NCBI GenBank assembly: GCA_021234155.1
Contig: JAJEKV010000061.1
Coordinates: 3,559,950 to 3,623,949, forward strand
DNA length: 64,000 nucleotides
DNA from: Isoetes taiwanensis
Taxonomy: Eukaryota; Streptophyta; Lycopodiopsida; Isoetales; Isoetaceae
Direction of reading: 5' to 3'
Shown here piece by piece: positions 21,823 through 34,529 of the stretch (its first letter is position 1; each line of letters opens with the position of its first letter). Position numbers and translations under genes: made by a program. A model generated the notes under the pieces. That model saw only the letters and a program-made list of their open reading frames with translations. It was not told the origin of the DNA and ran no database searches.

Positions 21823-22558
21823 ATTGTCTTCTTTCCTTGAGAATACAAATGATTTTCCATAGTTACATCACTGCCATGATTCATGACATTGCTATCTATG
21901 CAAATGCTATGGTTTACAACACTACTACCTATGCAAATGAAGACCCATTAAAATTAGAATAGGGCTATTACAACCTGAATAATCTGCACACAAAGAAAAG
22001 GGCGAAAAGGGAAAGGGGAAGGGGGGGGTAAAAACGTGCCATTAAAAAGGAGCTTTTGAATTTATATTTGACAAAAAAGCGATTCTATATGAAATTCCAG
22101 TATATTATGCATAATGTCTCTAATTCTACATCTGTAACCATGTCAAAAAAGGAATATTAGGATGCATCCCAGTAGACCAAAATAGGCCTCTTCCTTTGCT
22201 CATGGCAAATCACGACAAAAACCAACATACTTCCTCCTCTTGGTTTTAGCCTATATGGCACAGAAAACTGATTTCATTTTTAAAGTTCTAACCCCCTTTC
22301 AAAAACCCTGAATCAAAATTCAGTTTGTCTTCTAATAGAGAAAAACTTGTCCTTTTTCAAGAATCTTGTCTTCTTGCAAGATTCTTTTGGTATACTTAAT
22401 GATTCTTTTGCCTTCTTCTGGTGGAAAAATCAGATCGCAATAGGAATGGGTTTTTTTATTTGCTGATTGTCTTCTTTCCTTGAGAATACAAATGATTTGC
22501 CATAGTTACATCACTGCCATGATTCATGACATTGCTATCTATGCAAATACTATAGTTT
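21823..22558. repeat. dispersed repeat: direct duplication and paralogue of 45.46-47.56 kb
   Basis: A ~90-base stretch is present twice in direct orientation (21823-21912 and 22466-22558). Between the copies, 21913-22465 is a paralogue of sequence right of LINE C: 21905-21960 matches 45462-45517, and 21970-22460 matches about 47010-47530. The repeat has a G-rich tract and many short T/A runs and no coding capacity that I recognise. It is useful because it preserves pre-insertion versions of sites later hit by LINE C, by the 45.5-47.0 kb insertion and by the tail-only insertion at 47458. Confidence 0.8.
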
Positions 22559-22799
22559 TGATAAATAGAATTATTTTGGGGGGAATGGATGTGCGCCTTT
22601 TTTCGTGGGAAATTTGTCTTTTTCCTGATTTTTCTGTTAGAAGCACTTTCTTGGCCAATTTTGCTCGAAAATTTTGAATTCTGCTCCCTCTGATTCCAAT
22701 TTCCTTTGAATCAGTTTGCTAGCCCTGTAGAGGCTAGAAATTCCTCTGATTCCCGGCTTCATGAGCTACAAATGGACATATAAATCTTTGGCATTTTAA

Positions 22800-24610
22800 T
22801 TGGTGGAGACAGATTAACCTGTGGTTTTCTTTTTGGCACTCCTTTTCAACTTTGGGATTCTCTTATAACTCATCAAACATTTCCTGAAAATCTTTTCCAT
22901 CCTGAATATTCATTTGTTCCAAGCTGTGAAGAATTTGAAACTCAGATCATTGAACCTTGGCTGGAGGAATTTATTGGAGATAAGAACTGTCTGGCTGCAA
23001 GAAACTTCCGAGTACATTGTGAATGGAATGAACACTACATTTATGTGAAGGTTTTCTCTGCGTAATTAGATCAGCCTAAATTAAATGGATAGATTAAGCT
23101 CTATTGCAATTGAGAGGTAATTGGTTTCATTTTAATCAAATTCTAGCTTTCCCTCTTGCTTTTCGTTCAAATTTTCTTCATCACTTCTTTTTCGGCCGCC
23201 CCCTGCTTTCGCTCGATTTTTTCTCCCCCTTGTTGGATTCATCTGAGCCTCTTGATTATAGACATTCAAAAGCAATTTAACCTAAATGCCAGAACTCTTC
23301 CTGTTCTCTACTGTTTTTTGGTGCTTCAAGAAGATGACCAGGCTCGATTACTCACAAATTTGAAGGAAATTTCATCCAAAAGCTCCAATTTCATACTTTT
23401 GGAAATTTCAGTGATCTTACACTGCAAAAAAAAATTGATGGATGCTTTGCCTGATCACACGCCAGTTTGGGATAACTATTCCAAAGATCCAAGCTTGCAT
23501 GGCTTTACTCCCACAATAGATCCGGGCTTTGGGATCCCAAAGCCCTATGGATTGCCTTGACCTGTCAATGAGATAAACTCTGATGTTGCTTGGGATGAAA
23601 TCCTTCAACAAGAACGACTTTAAATGGGCTCCAAACGTGCCATTGTTCATGGTATTTACTTAAACTCCCCTATGGCATTTGAAAAAATGAAATGCCTTTC
23701 AAACTCGGCTGTTATTTTAAAAAGTGACAAAACTGGAGTCAGTATTGTTAATCTATGGTCTCACCTATCTTTACAAAAAGGCCCTTCTATTAATTCTGTT
23801 TACTAGCTAACTTACCCCTTTATCATGGTAGAATGTAGTAATCAGAGATCTGCAAATTTCCTTCTTCACATTGGTACCATAGTATTTGAAAATTACCATA
23901 TTTCTTTCATTTCTTTCACATTCTTACCAGACTTTCGATCTCTGATCTAAACAATTATTGTGTGCCATCCATCTCTCTCTATGTTCTTAGCCCAATTTAC
24001 TGGAATGAAGATTCTTTCAAATCCCTGTTTAATTCTATTGGTACCTATATTTCTACTGTTTATGCTCCCTATAAACTGTCAGTTGCCTATGTCCAACTTG
24101 ATTTATCCAAAGACATTCCATCTAATATTCCCTACATTGTTTACTTTGGCCAAAAAGCTGTCTTAGATTTAAGATGGGCTGGTTTACCTCCTAATTGCAA
24201 CAAATGCTTATCTAGACATTTTTGGCATGTTGATTGCAACACAGTGAAGAATTCTAGGGGTGTGAAAGAAAGGGAAGTCTCTAAAGAAGTAAGATGTGGC
24301 GCTGGTCTTGACATAAACACCACTAGGGAGAAGAATCTATTATCCCTTGGACCATAGTAAATGACAGTGCAAAAAGAATTGCAAGGAAGAAACTTGAAAG
24401 AGAGATGCGAAAATCTCCAACCCTGCGAAGAAAAAGTACTATGGGAAATAGCTCCACTATCACAACTCAGTTGACTGATGCTGAAAGATACAGATTGAAA
24501 GGAAAAGCTAAGGTTACTTTTGATAGCAATCATAATTTGGATCTCCACTCCACATTATCTCAGATTGCTAGAGATTCAAAGTCTTTATCTAATATCAGAT
24601 CCTCTTCATT
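22800..24610 (+). pseudogene. LINE C ORF1, first part, decayed
   Basis: Frames at 23156-23560 and 23962-24357 carry pieces of a plant LINE ORF1. The best segment is about 23990-24250: YVQLDLSKDIPSNIPYIVYF, then DLRWAGLPPNCNKCLSRHFW leading into HVDC. This contains CNKCLSRHFWHVDC, a CCHC zinc knuckle like that of LINE B ORF1. The frame is broken several times. Coding continues to the LINE D junction near 24605-24615 and resumes at 27843. Confidence 0.65.
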
Positions 24611-24615
24611 TAATC

Positions 24616-27460
24616 GCTACATGTGGGTAATGGTATTAGAGCCTGGTCATGTCCCATTGTTTCTTGCTAGCTGCTACATTCCCCATGCAGGCTCCAAGTT
24701 CTACCAGGTACATGATGCAGACACAGATGTCCAGATGCCGTATAGGGATCTGTATGATGACATAGACCGCTATAGACAACAGGGACAAGTGTTTTTGCTT
24801 GGAGATTTCAATGCTCGTACGGCGCAGTTGCAGTCGGTGACCTTCCAAGGTGACGATAATGCTGATCCGCTTTGGCTTGAGACAGCCGCTATTCAGCATA
24901 CATGGCACTCCCAGGATATGGTGGCTAGACCATTTGGCAGGCAGCTGGTCCAGCTCTGCTAGGTTTTTGACATGGTAATTTGTAATGGTATGCAACGATG
25001 GCCACACTCAGGGGGTGTTACTTGCGGGGAGTGATAGGCGGGATGGGGAGCTAGTGTGTTGGATTACCTTCTCGCCCGGTAGCAAAGACTTGACATGGTT
25101 ACACACTTCTCCATTGGCACAAGCACAGGGATGAGGAGGCTTTGTCGATCACTACCCGCTTTATGTCACGCCAATTGGGAGCACTCAATAGTGGAGACAC
25201 CGCAAAGGGGCGGAGGGTTACCGCACATCCCACGCCATCGGCGAGTGGACAAGATGAATCTGTTTGGTGCGGGAGTTACTGGGGTTTGATAGCTTCTACA
25301 CACCGCAAGACAGTGTGCATGGTCGGTGAGGGCGCCGCTGCGTACCGCCGAGGCTTCCTTTGCGTTGAAAGGGCCCTCCAAGAGGGACACCGCCAAGCAT
25401 TTTCCCCGAGAACCCGTGGTTTGATGTCGATTGCAAGGCTCTAAAGAGCCAGCCGCTGGTCATAGATCCACGCTTGCGCCACAGGCCCCGCAAGACTATA
25501 AGCTCTTCCTAAAAGCCAAGAAGGGGAGATACATGGCGAAATCCAGGAGCTTTGTTTGACATGCTTATGGCGTGAGCCAAAAGCTTTTGGCATAAGGTGT
25601 TATACAAGAAGCGCCGTGGGCCGGTAATGTAAGTGTGGAGCAATGGATGCACCGCTGCGGGAGTTATATGACCCCCGTGAGCTAATGCCGTGGTCCCGGA
25701 TCGTAGGAGAGGTGCCGCACCACGCTGAGGATGTCCAGCCAGGGTCTCGTGCATCCGGCGAATGGCAAGGCAAAAGGATTTACTGGGGCCGCAGTCGAGC
25801 CGTTGAAGTGGGGTGGCCCATCTGCGGGTAGGGCCCCGACGGTGATCATTAACCGTGCTCGAGCGGGGGCCCCCAGAGTGGATGGTTAGTAAGGTTGTTC
25901 CCCGCTCATAAAGCCGGTAATACTGGATGAGCCGGCCGACCACCCGGATGATTATGGTAAGCTCGCCGCTTGCAAAGCTCCCCGGCGGGGGTGGTGGAGA
26001 AGAAGCTCACTAAGTGGGCCAAGGAGGCAGGGTGCGGGCAATTGGCCGCAGGCTTTAAGCCCCACCACTCCACGACCGACCATATCTTCACTTTGAGAGT
26101 GTTGATGGAGGCAAGCCGCAATGCGCCGACAGACTTGTATTGTCGCTTTGTAGATTTTAAGACTGCATATGATACCGCCCCCTTAGACATGTCAGGGCGC
26201 AGGTTGCAAGAATTGCGAAGTTCCACAGAGTTGCAAAATGTGGTGCACCAGCTTTATGATGGGATTTATGCCGCTTGCCGCCTTTATGAAGATCGGCGGG
26301 TAGCTAGCACTATGGGAGTTAAGCGGGGCTGCCCGCTGTCTCCAACGCTTTTGGGTTGTACATTGATAGCTTGAGACGTGGATGCAAAGACCATGGGGAG
26401 CCGGGTGCAATTATCCGATGCGACCTCGTGAGCCGCCATTACTATATGCGGATGATGTAGCTTTGCTAGCCCACACGGCCAGCCAGATGCAGCGGCGGCT
26501 TGGATGCCCTCAAAGGGTTCTCGTGGGGCAACGGGAATGATAGTGAACTTGCACAAAACTAAGCTTCTCGCGATCCTGCCCTCGCAACACCCTATCCCTG
26601 AAAGTTATATTACGTGGGGGCGTGAAGTGGAGATGGTGCGAGCTTCAAGTATCCGGGAATTGATTTCACTACTAACATGCCGTGGGATGAGTGTGTGGAG
26701 AGGAGAGCCGCGGTCGCAGCCGGAAGGCTTTATATGCAAAGGCAAAACGCTGCGGTTGCCGATAGATCTCTCGCGGATCGGGGAGGAGAGCACACCGCTT
26801 AGGGCTTTGGTCAAGCCGGTCTTTTGCTATATGGGGTGGAGGTTTGGGGCCCAAAGAAGCTTAGCAAAAATACGTGGGATAGGTTGGAAAGGGTGCGTAA
26901 AGCTTTCTTGACATATAGCTTGGGAGTGAAGGACACCGCATCAGTATCGATTTTGTTGTATGAGACGGGTTCGCCTTTACAAAGATTCGCTTTATCGCAG
27001 CATCTTACTTGCTTCCATAAGGTGGATGGGATGGATGAGCATCGCTTGCCCCCCACAAAGGTTGTGTTGTTACCGAGGGCCCTAGAGCCGAAGAGGGTAT
27101 GGCACGAGCAATCGTAAGGGATGGTTTAGGAGGTGGTCTATGGATTACCAAATGATGGTGGCACCGGGCATTCCGATGTGCGTAATGGGCAATTGGATGC
27201 GGGCTATGCTGCCACCCCGTGGGATGCCTCTACTCTTGCAAAGCCCAAGACAGAGCACTATCACGCCGGGATTAATCCCTACCTTGAGCATGGACCCCAT
27301 CGGCAGTTTGAAAGCACACATCTCGAAGAAACGGAGAGCTATTGCTGCCATAAGGACGGGTTCCCATTACCTCGAATTGAAACAGTCATTTGGGGTGAAT
27401 GGCGGGCACCGGATCCCCTGTGGAGGAGAGGATATGTCGTTGTTGAGATGCACGGATAGA
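24616..27460 (+). pseudogene. LINE D ORF2 remnant: endonuclease (partial), reverse transcriptase, C-terminal part
   Basis: The endonuclease piece at 24630-24960 contains FLASCYIPHAG and FLLGDFNARTAQ. Reverse transcriptase pieces are AAGFKPHHSTTDHIFTLR (26050), CRFVDFKTAYD (26145), MGVKRGCPLSPTL (26311) and LLYADDVALLAH (26445), so the catalytic YADD is present. Thumb-like sequence lies at 26820-27120 (VEVWGPKKLSKNTWDRLERV), matching LINE A's EVWGPGLANDSWQKVEKI. Many frameshifts and stops separate these pieces. GC content is much higher than in LINE C. Confidence 0.75.
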
Positions 27461-27783
27461 GGATGAGCACCATGCCCTCCAAATGCCCCAACATATGCCC
27501 ATGTCCGAAAGCAATGCACACCGATCTTAGATGCTCGACACACCGCTACATCGCTTACTTGCATCACCTATGGTAGCGCCGACCGAGCTTACATCCTCGC
27601 AGATTTCGGCCGTCAGACTTGCTCTTCTGGGGCATGGTATTTGAGAGCCTACTGTTAGGGTTTTTCCTCCCAAGTGGGGGTTTTTTCATCCCGGTACTAG
27701 GGTTCTACTGTACAGTTACATTGTTTGTTTTTGGTGTTGGGGTTTTTGGCTTTTTTGCCTGTTCTCTGCATGTACCGTCTCAT

Positions 27784-27796
27784 AGGCCTCTGGCCT
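27784..27796 (+). other. LINE D 3'-terminal hairpin
   Basis: AGGCC-TCT-GGCCT gives a perfect five-pair stem with a three-base loop, before GGACGTTAAA and the (CTTC)n tail. Its stem bases differ from those in LINE A while pairing is kept. Confidence 0.7.
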
Positions 27797-28074
27797 CCGT
27801 GGACGTTAAAATAAACTTCCTTCCTTCCTTCCTTCCTTCCTTATCATTCAAATCCAAGTTGGCCTTCACCTTCAACAATTTGGCAACCTGTCAAAGGCAT
27901 GAGACATTAACGGAGGAAATTCGGAATAAATACTCGTTAAAAACTAATGAGTTTAAAAAAAAGCAAAGGCCATATGGTATCCAAGGATGATGTTTCAATA
28001 TATGCAATAATAAAACTCAGAATGCTGGTGACCAGAGATCTTCTGTCTCAACAAGAGTCATGATCCATACAGAT

Positions 28075-28670
28075 TGTTTGGGGTCCGCCTGGATCGCTTT
28101 CGAGGGACGATCTCCTGAGATCCTTGAAGTCCCGGCGAGGGTAAATCCCAGAGACACTCTTGTCACGCCGGGATTTTTGCTAACGAGGAGGAAAGAACAA
28201 GAAAAACTCGATAAAACAAAGAATTGCAATACACAATGAAACACACAAGACACTTGTGGAGAACACGGCAATCCATTGATCAAAACAAGTGTACAATGAA
28301 GGCTCAAAAGAGCGCACAACAAAGTGACAAAGATGTCCGGCTCAGAGTGACACAAAAGAACACTCAACCCCCCGGGAGCAAAAATGCTACAATATATAGG
28401 AACACCTGAGTGGCCTCACGGCCTGAATCTGATCCTCATCATGACAACGCGTGCTCCACTACTTGGGCACTTCGAACAGAACTGAAATGCCCGCGTCATA
28501 ATGAGACAAGTAGTGGCCCGGCCATGGTCCTACCTTTGGGTCTTCGCTTCTTGGAGGAGCTTTGACCCTCCGCGGGTTTGTGGATCCCTCTTCTTGGACA
28601 CCGTGGCGGTGGGGCCTCGCCCTCATGCAAGAAGTATAGACCTCGTGGTCTCACCAGCACGGGGCTAACA
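28075..28670 (-). repeat. gypsy 3' LTR
   Basis: This 596-base LTR aligns along its length with 38950-39550 with scattered substitutions and small indels. A TATA-like CTACAATATATAGG stretch is near 28387. The polypurine tract lies immediately outside it at 28671-28682. Confidence 0.85.
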
Positions 28671-30274
28671 CTCCCCCCTACCAAACTACACTTATTGGCT
28701 AGAAAAAGGGGGCATGAATTCGGGTGGGAATCCTCGCTCATCTTTCCGATCTTGAATATAGAGATGAGGGAAGATCTGTCTCCGAGCAACAAGATATCAT
28801 TGCAGATTACACGATACGCTTTCCGATAGAAGCCGAAAGGCATGGATGATGCGTAAGAAACAGCGAACAAACCTATCGCTTTTGCTTCTCGCTATTCCCC
28901 GACTATCCGGGTTGACCCGCTACCATGACTATGTGCAAGCAAGGAAAACATTTTTCTTTTTATTCGGGCCGAGAAACAAGGGTGATACCACAAGTCCCCG
29001 ATCAGAAATGATATCGAATTAAATTGGCCCTTGATGTTCGGCCCACGAACGAGGCACACTTTGTGCTCTCGCCAATTTTGATATCCCTACTGTGTTGCGT
29101 GATCTCGACCATTTCGCTTCGTAACCATAGCCCCCCTGGCTTATGTCATGCACGACTTCTACCTGGCACATGTTACTCAGGCTCATCTGGATAAACGCAC
29201 TGAGAACTTTAAAGGAGATACAAAGCAGCAGGTTCTTTTGACCAAGAAGAACAAGTACCTCCAAGATACAAAATTTCTAGCAACCGTTACCTCGTAATAC
29301 ATGCCTCTTCTACGAAAAGAAGTGGAGCTCGCTATTCAACTTGGCACGCCCTTCCGACACTATACAACTCAACAAGAACTTGACCTTGCATGCTTGTTCT
29401 TACAACATTATGCTTCCTTGCATTACCGCACGGAGTTGAAATGTAACGCCCTCCCCGATGAGTGGGACCTCAGACTGTGGACAAAGACATGTACATTCCA
29501 AAGCATGGGAGACAATTACCAAACAACTACCGAGAAGATATTATTGAAATTCCAAGAATCGCGCAGATGACCGCACCAACCCCCAAACAACCGAGTACAC
29601 TAGCAAGTTTGGATGCCCACCTCTGATCAAGGTCAATTCCCCAAAGATGGAGACAAGAATTACGACTATCAAGTCAAAGAACATGCAGATTGACACCCAC
29701 GGCAATTGCGTGGTACAAACGTTGGGACCCACGCTTCATCCGCAGACGCGAAATGGCGGAGGATGAGACTTTGGACAACACCAACAACCGGATATACATG
29801 CCCAATGCGTGTTCGTGGAAGACCGCCCGCAATGCAATTTCGGTCTTGTAACCTTCCTTGCCAAGGCCAAAACTTCAGCTGATCCATCCAGATTTCGCAA
29901 GCGCAATCGCGGCAAAGACTCATGACCATACTCCGTGAGTATGCGTAAAACGCAAGTGCCGATCCATTTTTGTAACCCCAATGCAAATGCCGGAAAGTTC
30001 GGGTTGACCTTTGTCTTATACATGGAGATCACAAATCTTCCATCCGAGATCCACGCCACGCCGAGAACATGATTTCAAGGCTTTCTCATAGGAGCGTACC
30101 GAATGTTTGGCATCCGTGACTCAAGCAAATGCTGAAAAGAGACGAACAACACTCGAATACAAGAAGTCGAGCCTCCCTCATCTCTATATTCAAGATCGAA
30201 AAGATGAACGAGGATTCCCACCCCGGAATTCATGCCCCCTTTTCTAGCCAATAAGTGTAGTTTGGTAGGGGGAG

Positions 30275-30866
30275 TGTTAGCCCCTGCGGCCCCGCGCATT
30301 ACCACAAAGTCTATACTTGTCGCGATGAGGGCGAGGCCCCACCGCCACTCTGTCCAAGAAGAGGGATCCACAAAGGCCCACGGCCGGGTCAAAGCTCCTC
30401 CAAGAAGCGTAAGACCCAAAGGTAGGACCCACGGGCGGGCCACTACTTGTCTCATTAGCACGGCCTTGGGGCGGCCTGATTCCGCTCGAGTGCCCAAGTA
30501 GTGGAGCACGCGTTGTCATGATGAGGATCGATTCAGGCCGTGAGGCCACTCCGTGTTCCTATATATTGTAGCATTTTTGCTCCTTCCGGAGGGTTCGAGT
30601 GTTCTTTTGTGTCACTACAGAGCGCATATGCCGGTCACTTTGTCAGTGCGCTCTTTGAGCCTTCATTGTACACTTGTTTTGATCAATGGATTGCCGTGTT
30701 CTCCACAAGTGTCTTGTGTGTTTCATTGTGTATTGCAATTGCCGTTTTATCCGAAGTTTTTCTTGTTCTTTCCTCTGTTAGCAAAAATCCCGTGGACAAG
30801 AGTGTCTCGTGATTTACCCCCCCGCGGACTTCAAGGATCTCACGAGATCCGTCCCTCGGCGATCCC
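30275..30866 (+). repeat. third gypsy LTR, inverted, 3'-truncated by about 20 bp
   Basis: This plus-oriented LTR starts TGTTAGCCCC directly after a polypurine tract (30264-30274), so it derives from a 3' LTR. It runs close to the LTR end but lacks the terminal GACCCCAAACA. About 75 bases of internal sequence beside it (30195-30269) are the inverted counterpart of 28683-28755. The stretch between, 28760-30190, holds only fragments I do not recognise. Confidence 0.8.
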
Positions 30867-31278
30867 CCACCGTAGTCTCAGTGCTTTTTCTCGCCGTGAG
30901 TAGCATTATTCGTGGACGCACCAGTTGTTGTAGCGTGTCTCAAGATCGATTGTACTTGGTGTCGCTTTTGTTGGAGGGACTCCTTGAGTTCCTTGACAAT
31001 TTGGCGATTGATGAAGGGTTTCTCGATGGATCATGAATTGATTGTGCAAGGCTTCTTCTCCGCCTCCCTCGGTCGGCCCAAAATCGCCTTGATGTTGTGA
31101 CTTCGCTTGAGTTGGTCCACGGACTCGTCGCGGCCCCTCGTGGTCTGCTATGAAGTTCGGTGATGATCACGGAGGGCATCAAGGCAAATGAGGACAGCTT
31201 TCATCAGTAGGTATCCACGGTGTGAGGAGGTGGATGGGATGGCTTTGGTCCGCATCACCCTTGTTTATAGATCCTTGG

Positions 31279-32436
31279 TCATTCTTTGCCGAGTGTCCTT
31301 GTGAGTACTCGTGAGATCAATGGGAGTTTTGTTGTCTTCGTGCTGTGTTTTTTTTTGCATTCTTTGTTGAGTCCGAAAGTGGAATTGTTGCACAAGGTTA
31401 ACCGGTGGTTGTTCCGGTGGTTGGTTATCAAATGTAAGGAATAGGTTTTAGAGAATTGGAATTTACAGGAGGTGGAGACGGTGGTTGTGAAATATTTCGC
31501 CTGAGTTGGTCGAATGAGATTGATGGTGCCGAAAGGAGGAGAGTTTGGTTGAAGACCTTTCAAAGCATCAATAAGGTCGATGTTGGCTTGGTGGAGAAGG
31601 GGCATGATGGCGCTGGGGTCCGATGATTAATGAAAGCCCGAAGTGGGCTCCCATGGGGCATTCCGAGGAAGAGTTAGGAGTCTTTCTCGAAATCCATCCA
31701 AGTTCCCCGCTGAAATCTCCGATGTGGAGTTGAGTCCAATTGATTGTTTCGGTGGTGTTGGTGAGGATATAGTACGGATGGTAGAAAACATCGTTAATAG
31801 AGGTATTCTTCATGGAGTAACCCAAAAATTTCCTCCAAAGAAACTTGGTAAAGGCATCATGTTGCTTTGGAAAGGTGGATGACTTGGTTTGTGCAAAGAT
31901 TATAAGGAATAGAGCAGAATTTGGAAATATCATATTTACCAATGTCAAGGTAAGACAAGGCATTGGGCTGGATTGGGTAGAGAAAAGGCAGAGGCTATGG
32001 TTTGAGGGTTTAGGAGCATAGGGTTTCCATCGACTTGGGAGGCATATCCATCTTCCGCCTTCACCGTTAGCCACAAATTGTTTGTAATTTGTTCTTGTTG
32101 GGAGCCGGAGTTCCTGCTGCGAAAAAATGAAACAATCCGGAACTCACCAGAGGTTATAGGTGATGCCGATGTGGAGCCGGTGCGTATGAAGAAACGAACT
32201 TGATATTTTTGAATTGCCGCGATCCATTGGTGCACCCGCTGAGTGTTGAGTTCTTGGAGGTAGAAGCCATCTTGAAGGTCGAGGTCACGGAGTAATGGCC
32301 CGGAAGGACGGAGTGGAGTATGAGTGAAAAGTGAGGAGTGGAAGTGACGGTTTTTTTTTTTTTTTTTTTGAAGAGTTTTTTTTTTTGAAGAGTCGGGAGA
32401 CACGCGTCGAAGATCGCGGACGATTGAGAATCTCAA
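31279..32436 (-). pseudogene. extra ORF of the gypsy element, between integrase and 3' LTR
   Basis: Three overlapping sense-strand frames (32436-31945, 32074-31568 and 31605-31279) read like one protein of roughly 350 residues broken by two frameshifts. Segments include LQDGFYLQELNTQRVHQWI, NPQTIASAFSLPNPAQ, DAFTKFLWRKFLGYSM, DVFYHPYYILTNTTETINWT and GWISRKTPNSSSECPMGAH. No RT, integrase, chromodomain or transmembrane run was seen. Position matches the env-like or additional ORF of some plant gypsy elements, but function is unknown. Protein-like composition across three frames in sense orientation supports real former coding. Confidence 0.5.
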
Positions 32437-33096
32437 GAGACAGCCTTCGCACCAAGATGCGGAGAGTTTCCGCGGAGAATAAAACTTTAATGGCGGACGG
32501 TATTAATCACCGCGCTTGTCGTAATATTAAAAAGAGGAGTCGAAAAGTTTGCGTGTACAAAAATATCGCTGGGGAATGATTACTAATATCCGTGAGGTGA
32601 CCTTTCGTGAATGTACCGCTAGGGTTGGTATTCGCCTATAAATTGGAAGTTGGGTTCTGCCGAGAAGAACCAAAATTGTGAAGATGGAGAACTCGATAAC
32701 AAATGGTCCGGTGAGCTTCCGCGACCGATTACATGCAAGATGGACGACGCCGATCTGCGGGCGCCTCAGGAATCGCCGGATCCCTATGGATCCTTGGTTG
32801 GAGGCACTGGCCATCAACCCGGAGATGAACTCGACGCCCGGAGGTGATCGCTCACCGAGTGGTCGCAGCTGTGGGGCTTCCGTGATCCTCCGAAAGTGGA
32901 GTGCCCCCGTGAGTAAAGGGCGGTAGCAAAGATGATAGGGTTTTCCCAATTTTTGTTTAGTTTAGGACTTTTCGGTGAAAAAATCCCACAAATAATTGTA
33001 GCCTTCTGCAATTGTGTACATAATAGAAAAGTGTTTCTCATAAATTTGTACAAGTGGTATCTTGTTGTAAATTTTGTTCTTGAGCTAAGGATGCCT

Positions 33097-34235
33097 TTAG
33101 CCGGGGGTTTGAAATTTCTTGAGTCGAAATCCATTGACTAATGTAGGAAATGGAGTGCCATCCAATTCTTGTAATTGTAAAACTCCGTGATGTGGTATCT
33201 CGAAATTTTGTATGGTCCCAGCCATCCGAGCTTGAGTTTGCCGTGATGTTGTTGATATCTCGAGTCGTGAAAGAAGAACTAAGTCGCCAATTTGAAAAGT
33301 TTTGTTTTTGATGTGTTTTGTCATGCCATTGTTTTTGTAGTTGTTTGCCTTGTTGAAGTCTAAGAAAAGCATCTCTTCAAGTTCATCCAGTTGTTCCAGC
33401 TTGATAAACTCGTTCTTGCAAAGTCTGCCGATGGATTATGTTCTCGCTTGCTAACCGAAATTTGAGTGAGGGTAAAATGAACTCAAAAGGCATAAGAGCC
33501 TCTTGGCCATACACAAGTCGAAAAGGTGTTTGACCAATTGCTACTTTGTATGTTGTATTGTAAGCCCATAAAACCGTAGGGTAACTTATCTTGCCAATCT
33601 TTTCTTGTAGGATCACAAATCTTCTTCGAATGTGGATAAGCACCTTGTTTGTGCTTTCAGCCAAGCCATTACCACGCGGGGATAGTAAAGGCGTGCTTTT
33701 TCCGTGATGAATGTGCGATAGTTAGTGAGTTCAGCAATAGTGTGATTGATGAAATGAACTCCACGATCACTAACTAATTCTAAGGGACATCCAAATCGCG
33801 TGATGATGTTCTTGTAGAGAACCTTAGCTGTACTAGCAGCCCGTGTTGTCGGAGTAGAGCACACGCTTTCAGCCCATTTGGTTGCGTAGTCCGTGAAGAC
33901 TAGAATGTAGCGTGCCCCTAGTGTTGATTGCGGTGGGGTCCATGGGACCAACAAAATCCATACCCCATTTGGCAAAGGGGAGAGGCGTGGCTATTGGCGT
34001 GAGCGCAGAGCGTCCACGGGCGTGGGTCTACCAAGCCTCGACAAACATCACACGCGTCGTGTGTATTTGTGAGCATCTTTGAAAAGCGGGCGCCGAATAC
34101 CCGCAGAAGGAGGAGTTTCCTTGTCGTGTTGTCTCCGCCGAAATGACCACCGCCAAGTCCTTCGTGGGCTTGTTTGACTAGATCGGGGACTTCGTGAGGA
34201 AGAACACATCGCCGAGCACATTGTCTTTGCCACAT
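33097..34235 (-). pseudogene. gypsy integrase, frameshifted
   Basis: The N-terminal HHCC zinc-binding region is visible (HEGLGGGHFGG, then HDACDVC, about 34160-34040). The catalytic core follows: FTDYATKWAES (first Asp, ~33890), LELVSDRGVHFIN (second Asp, ~33760), then NGMAEST-like sequence split by a frameshift near 33665 and AESTNKVLIHIRR with the Glu. A C-terminal domain lies at 33372-33097 (FQIGDLVLLSRLE, PHHGVLQLQELDGTPFP). No chromodomain was recognised. It is broken by at least two frame changes. Confidence 0.8.
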
Positions 34236-34529
34236 TTATAGAGATGGCGGCAACCATCGTGATAATCTCGTTGCGAAGGAATTGTTGTTTATGCGAAGTT
34301 GTCTTTCGGAAGAGCGTGGGGTCACTTGACGGAGTGCTCCCGAGAGGAAAAGCGTTGATAGTCGTGGTACCAATGAGGCGTGGCGTGTGACCAGGAACAG
34401 TTTGAGCATCCGGAAGGGCATCGTGAACTCCTTCCCGAGGGATCATCCGTGTGTATGCGTGAAAGATAGTTTCCAAACCGTGTGAGCGCGTCCCCCGCTT
34501 GTGAATAATTTCAAAAGGGCAAACTCTTG

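Larger units (their letters stand above)
24616..27842 (+). mobile_element. LINE D: 5'-truncated LINE of the hairpin/microsatellite-tail family, inside LINE C ORF1
   Basis: The sequence switches from AT-rich LINE C to GC-rich LINE D near 24616 and back near 27843. Imperfect flanks TCATTTAATC (24605-24615) and TCATTCAAATC (27843-27854) look like an aged TSD. The 3' end has the hairpin AGGCC-TCT-GGCCT (27784-27796), GGACGTTAAA and a (CTTC)n tail (27816-27842), as in LINE A. The 5' end is truncated inside the endonuclease. Joining the two sides continues the LINE C frame (SSSFN then PSWPS). Confidence 0.75.

Noticed and set aside
30540-31100. Plus-strand ORFs of 75-116 codons in 30.5-31.1 kb
   Set aside because: They lie in LTR sequence; similar frames occur in the other two LTR copies because the LTR sequence is shared.
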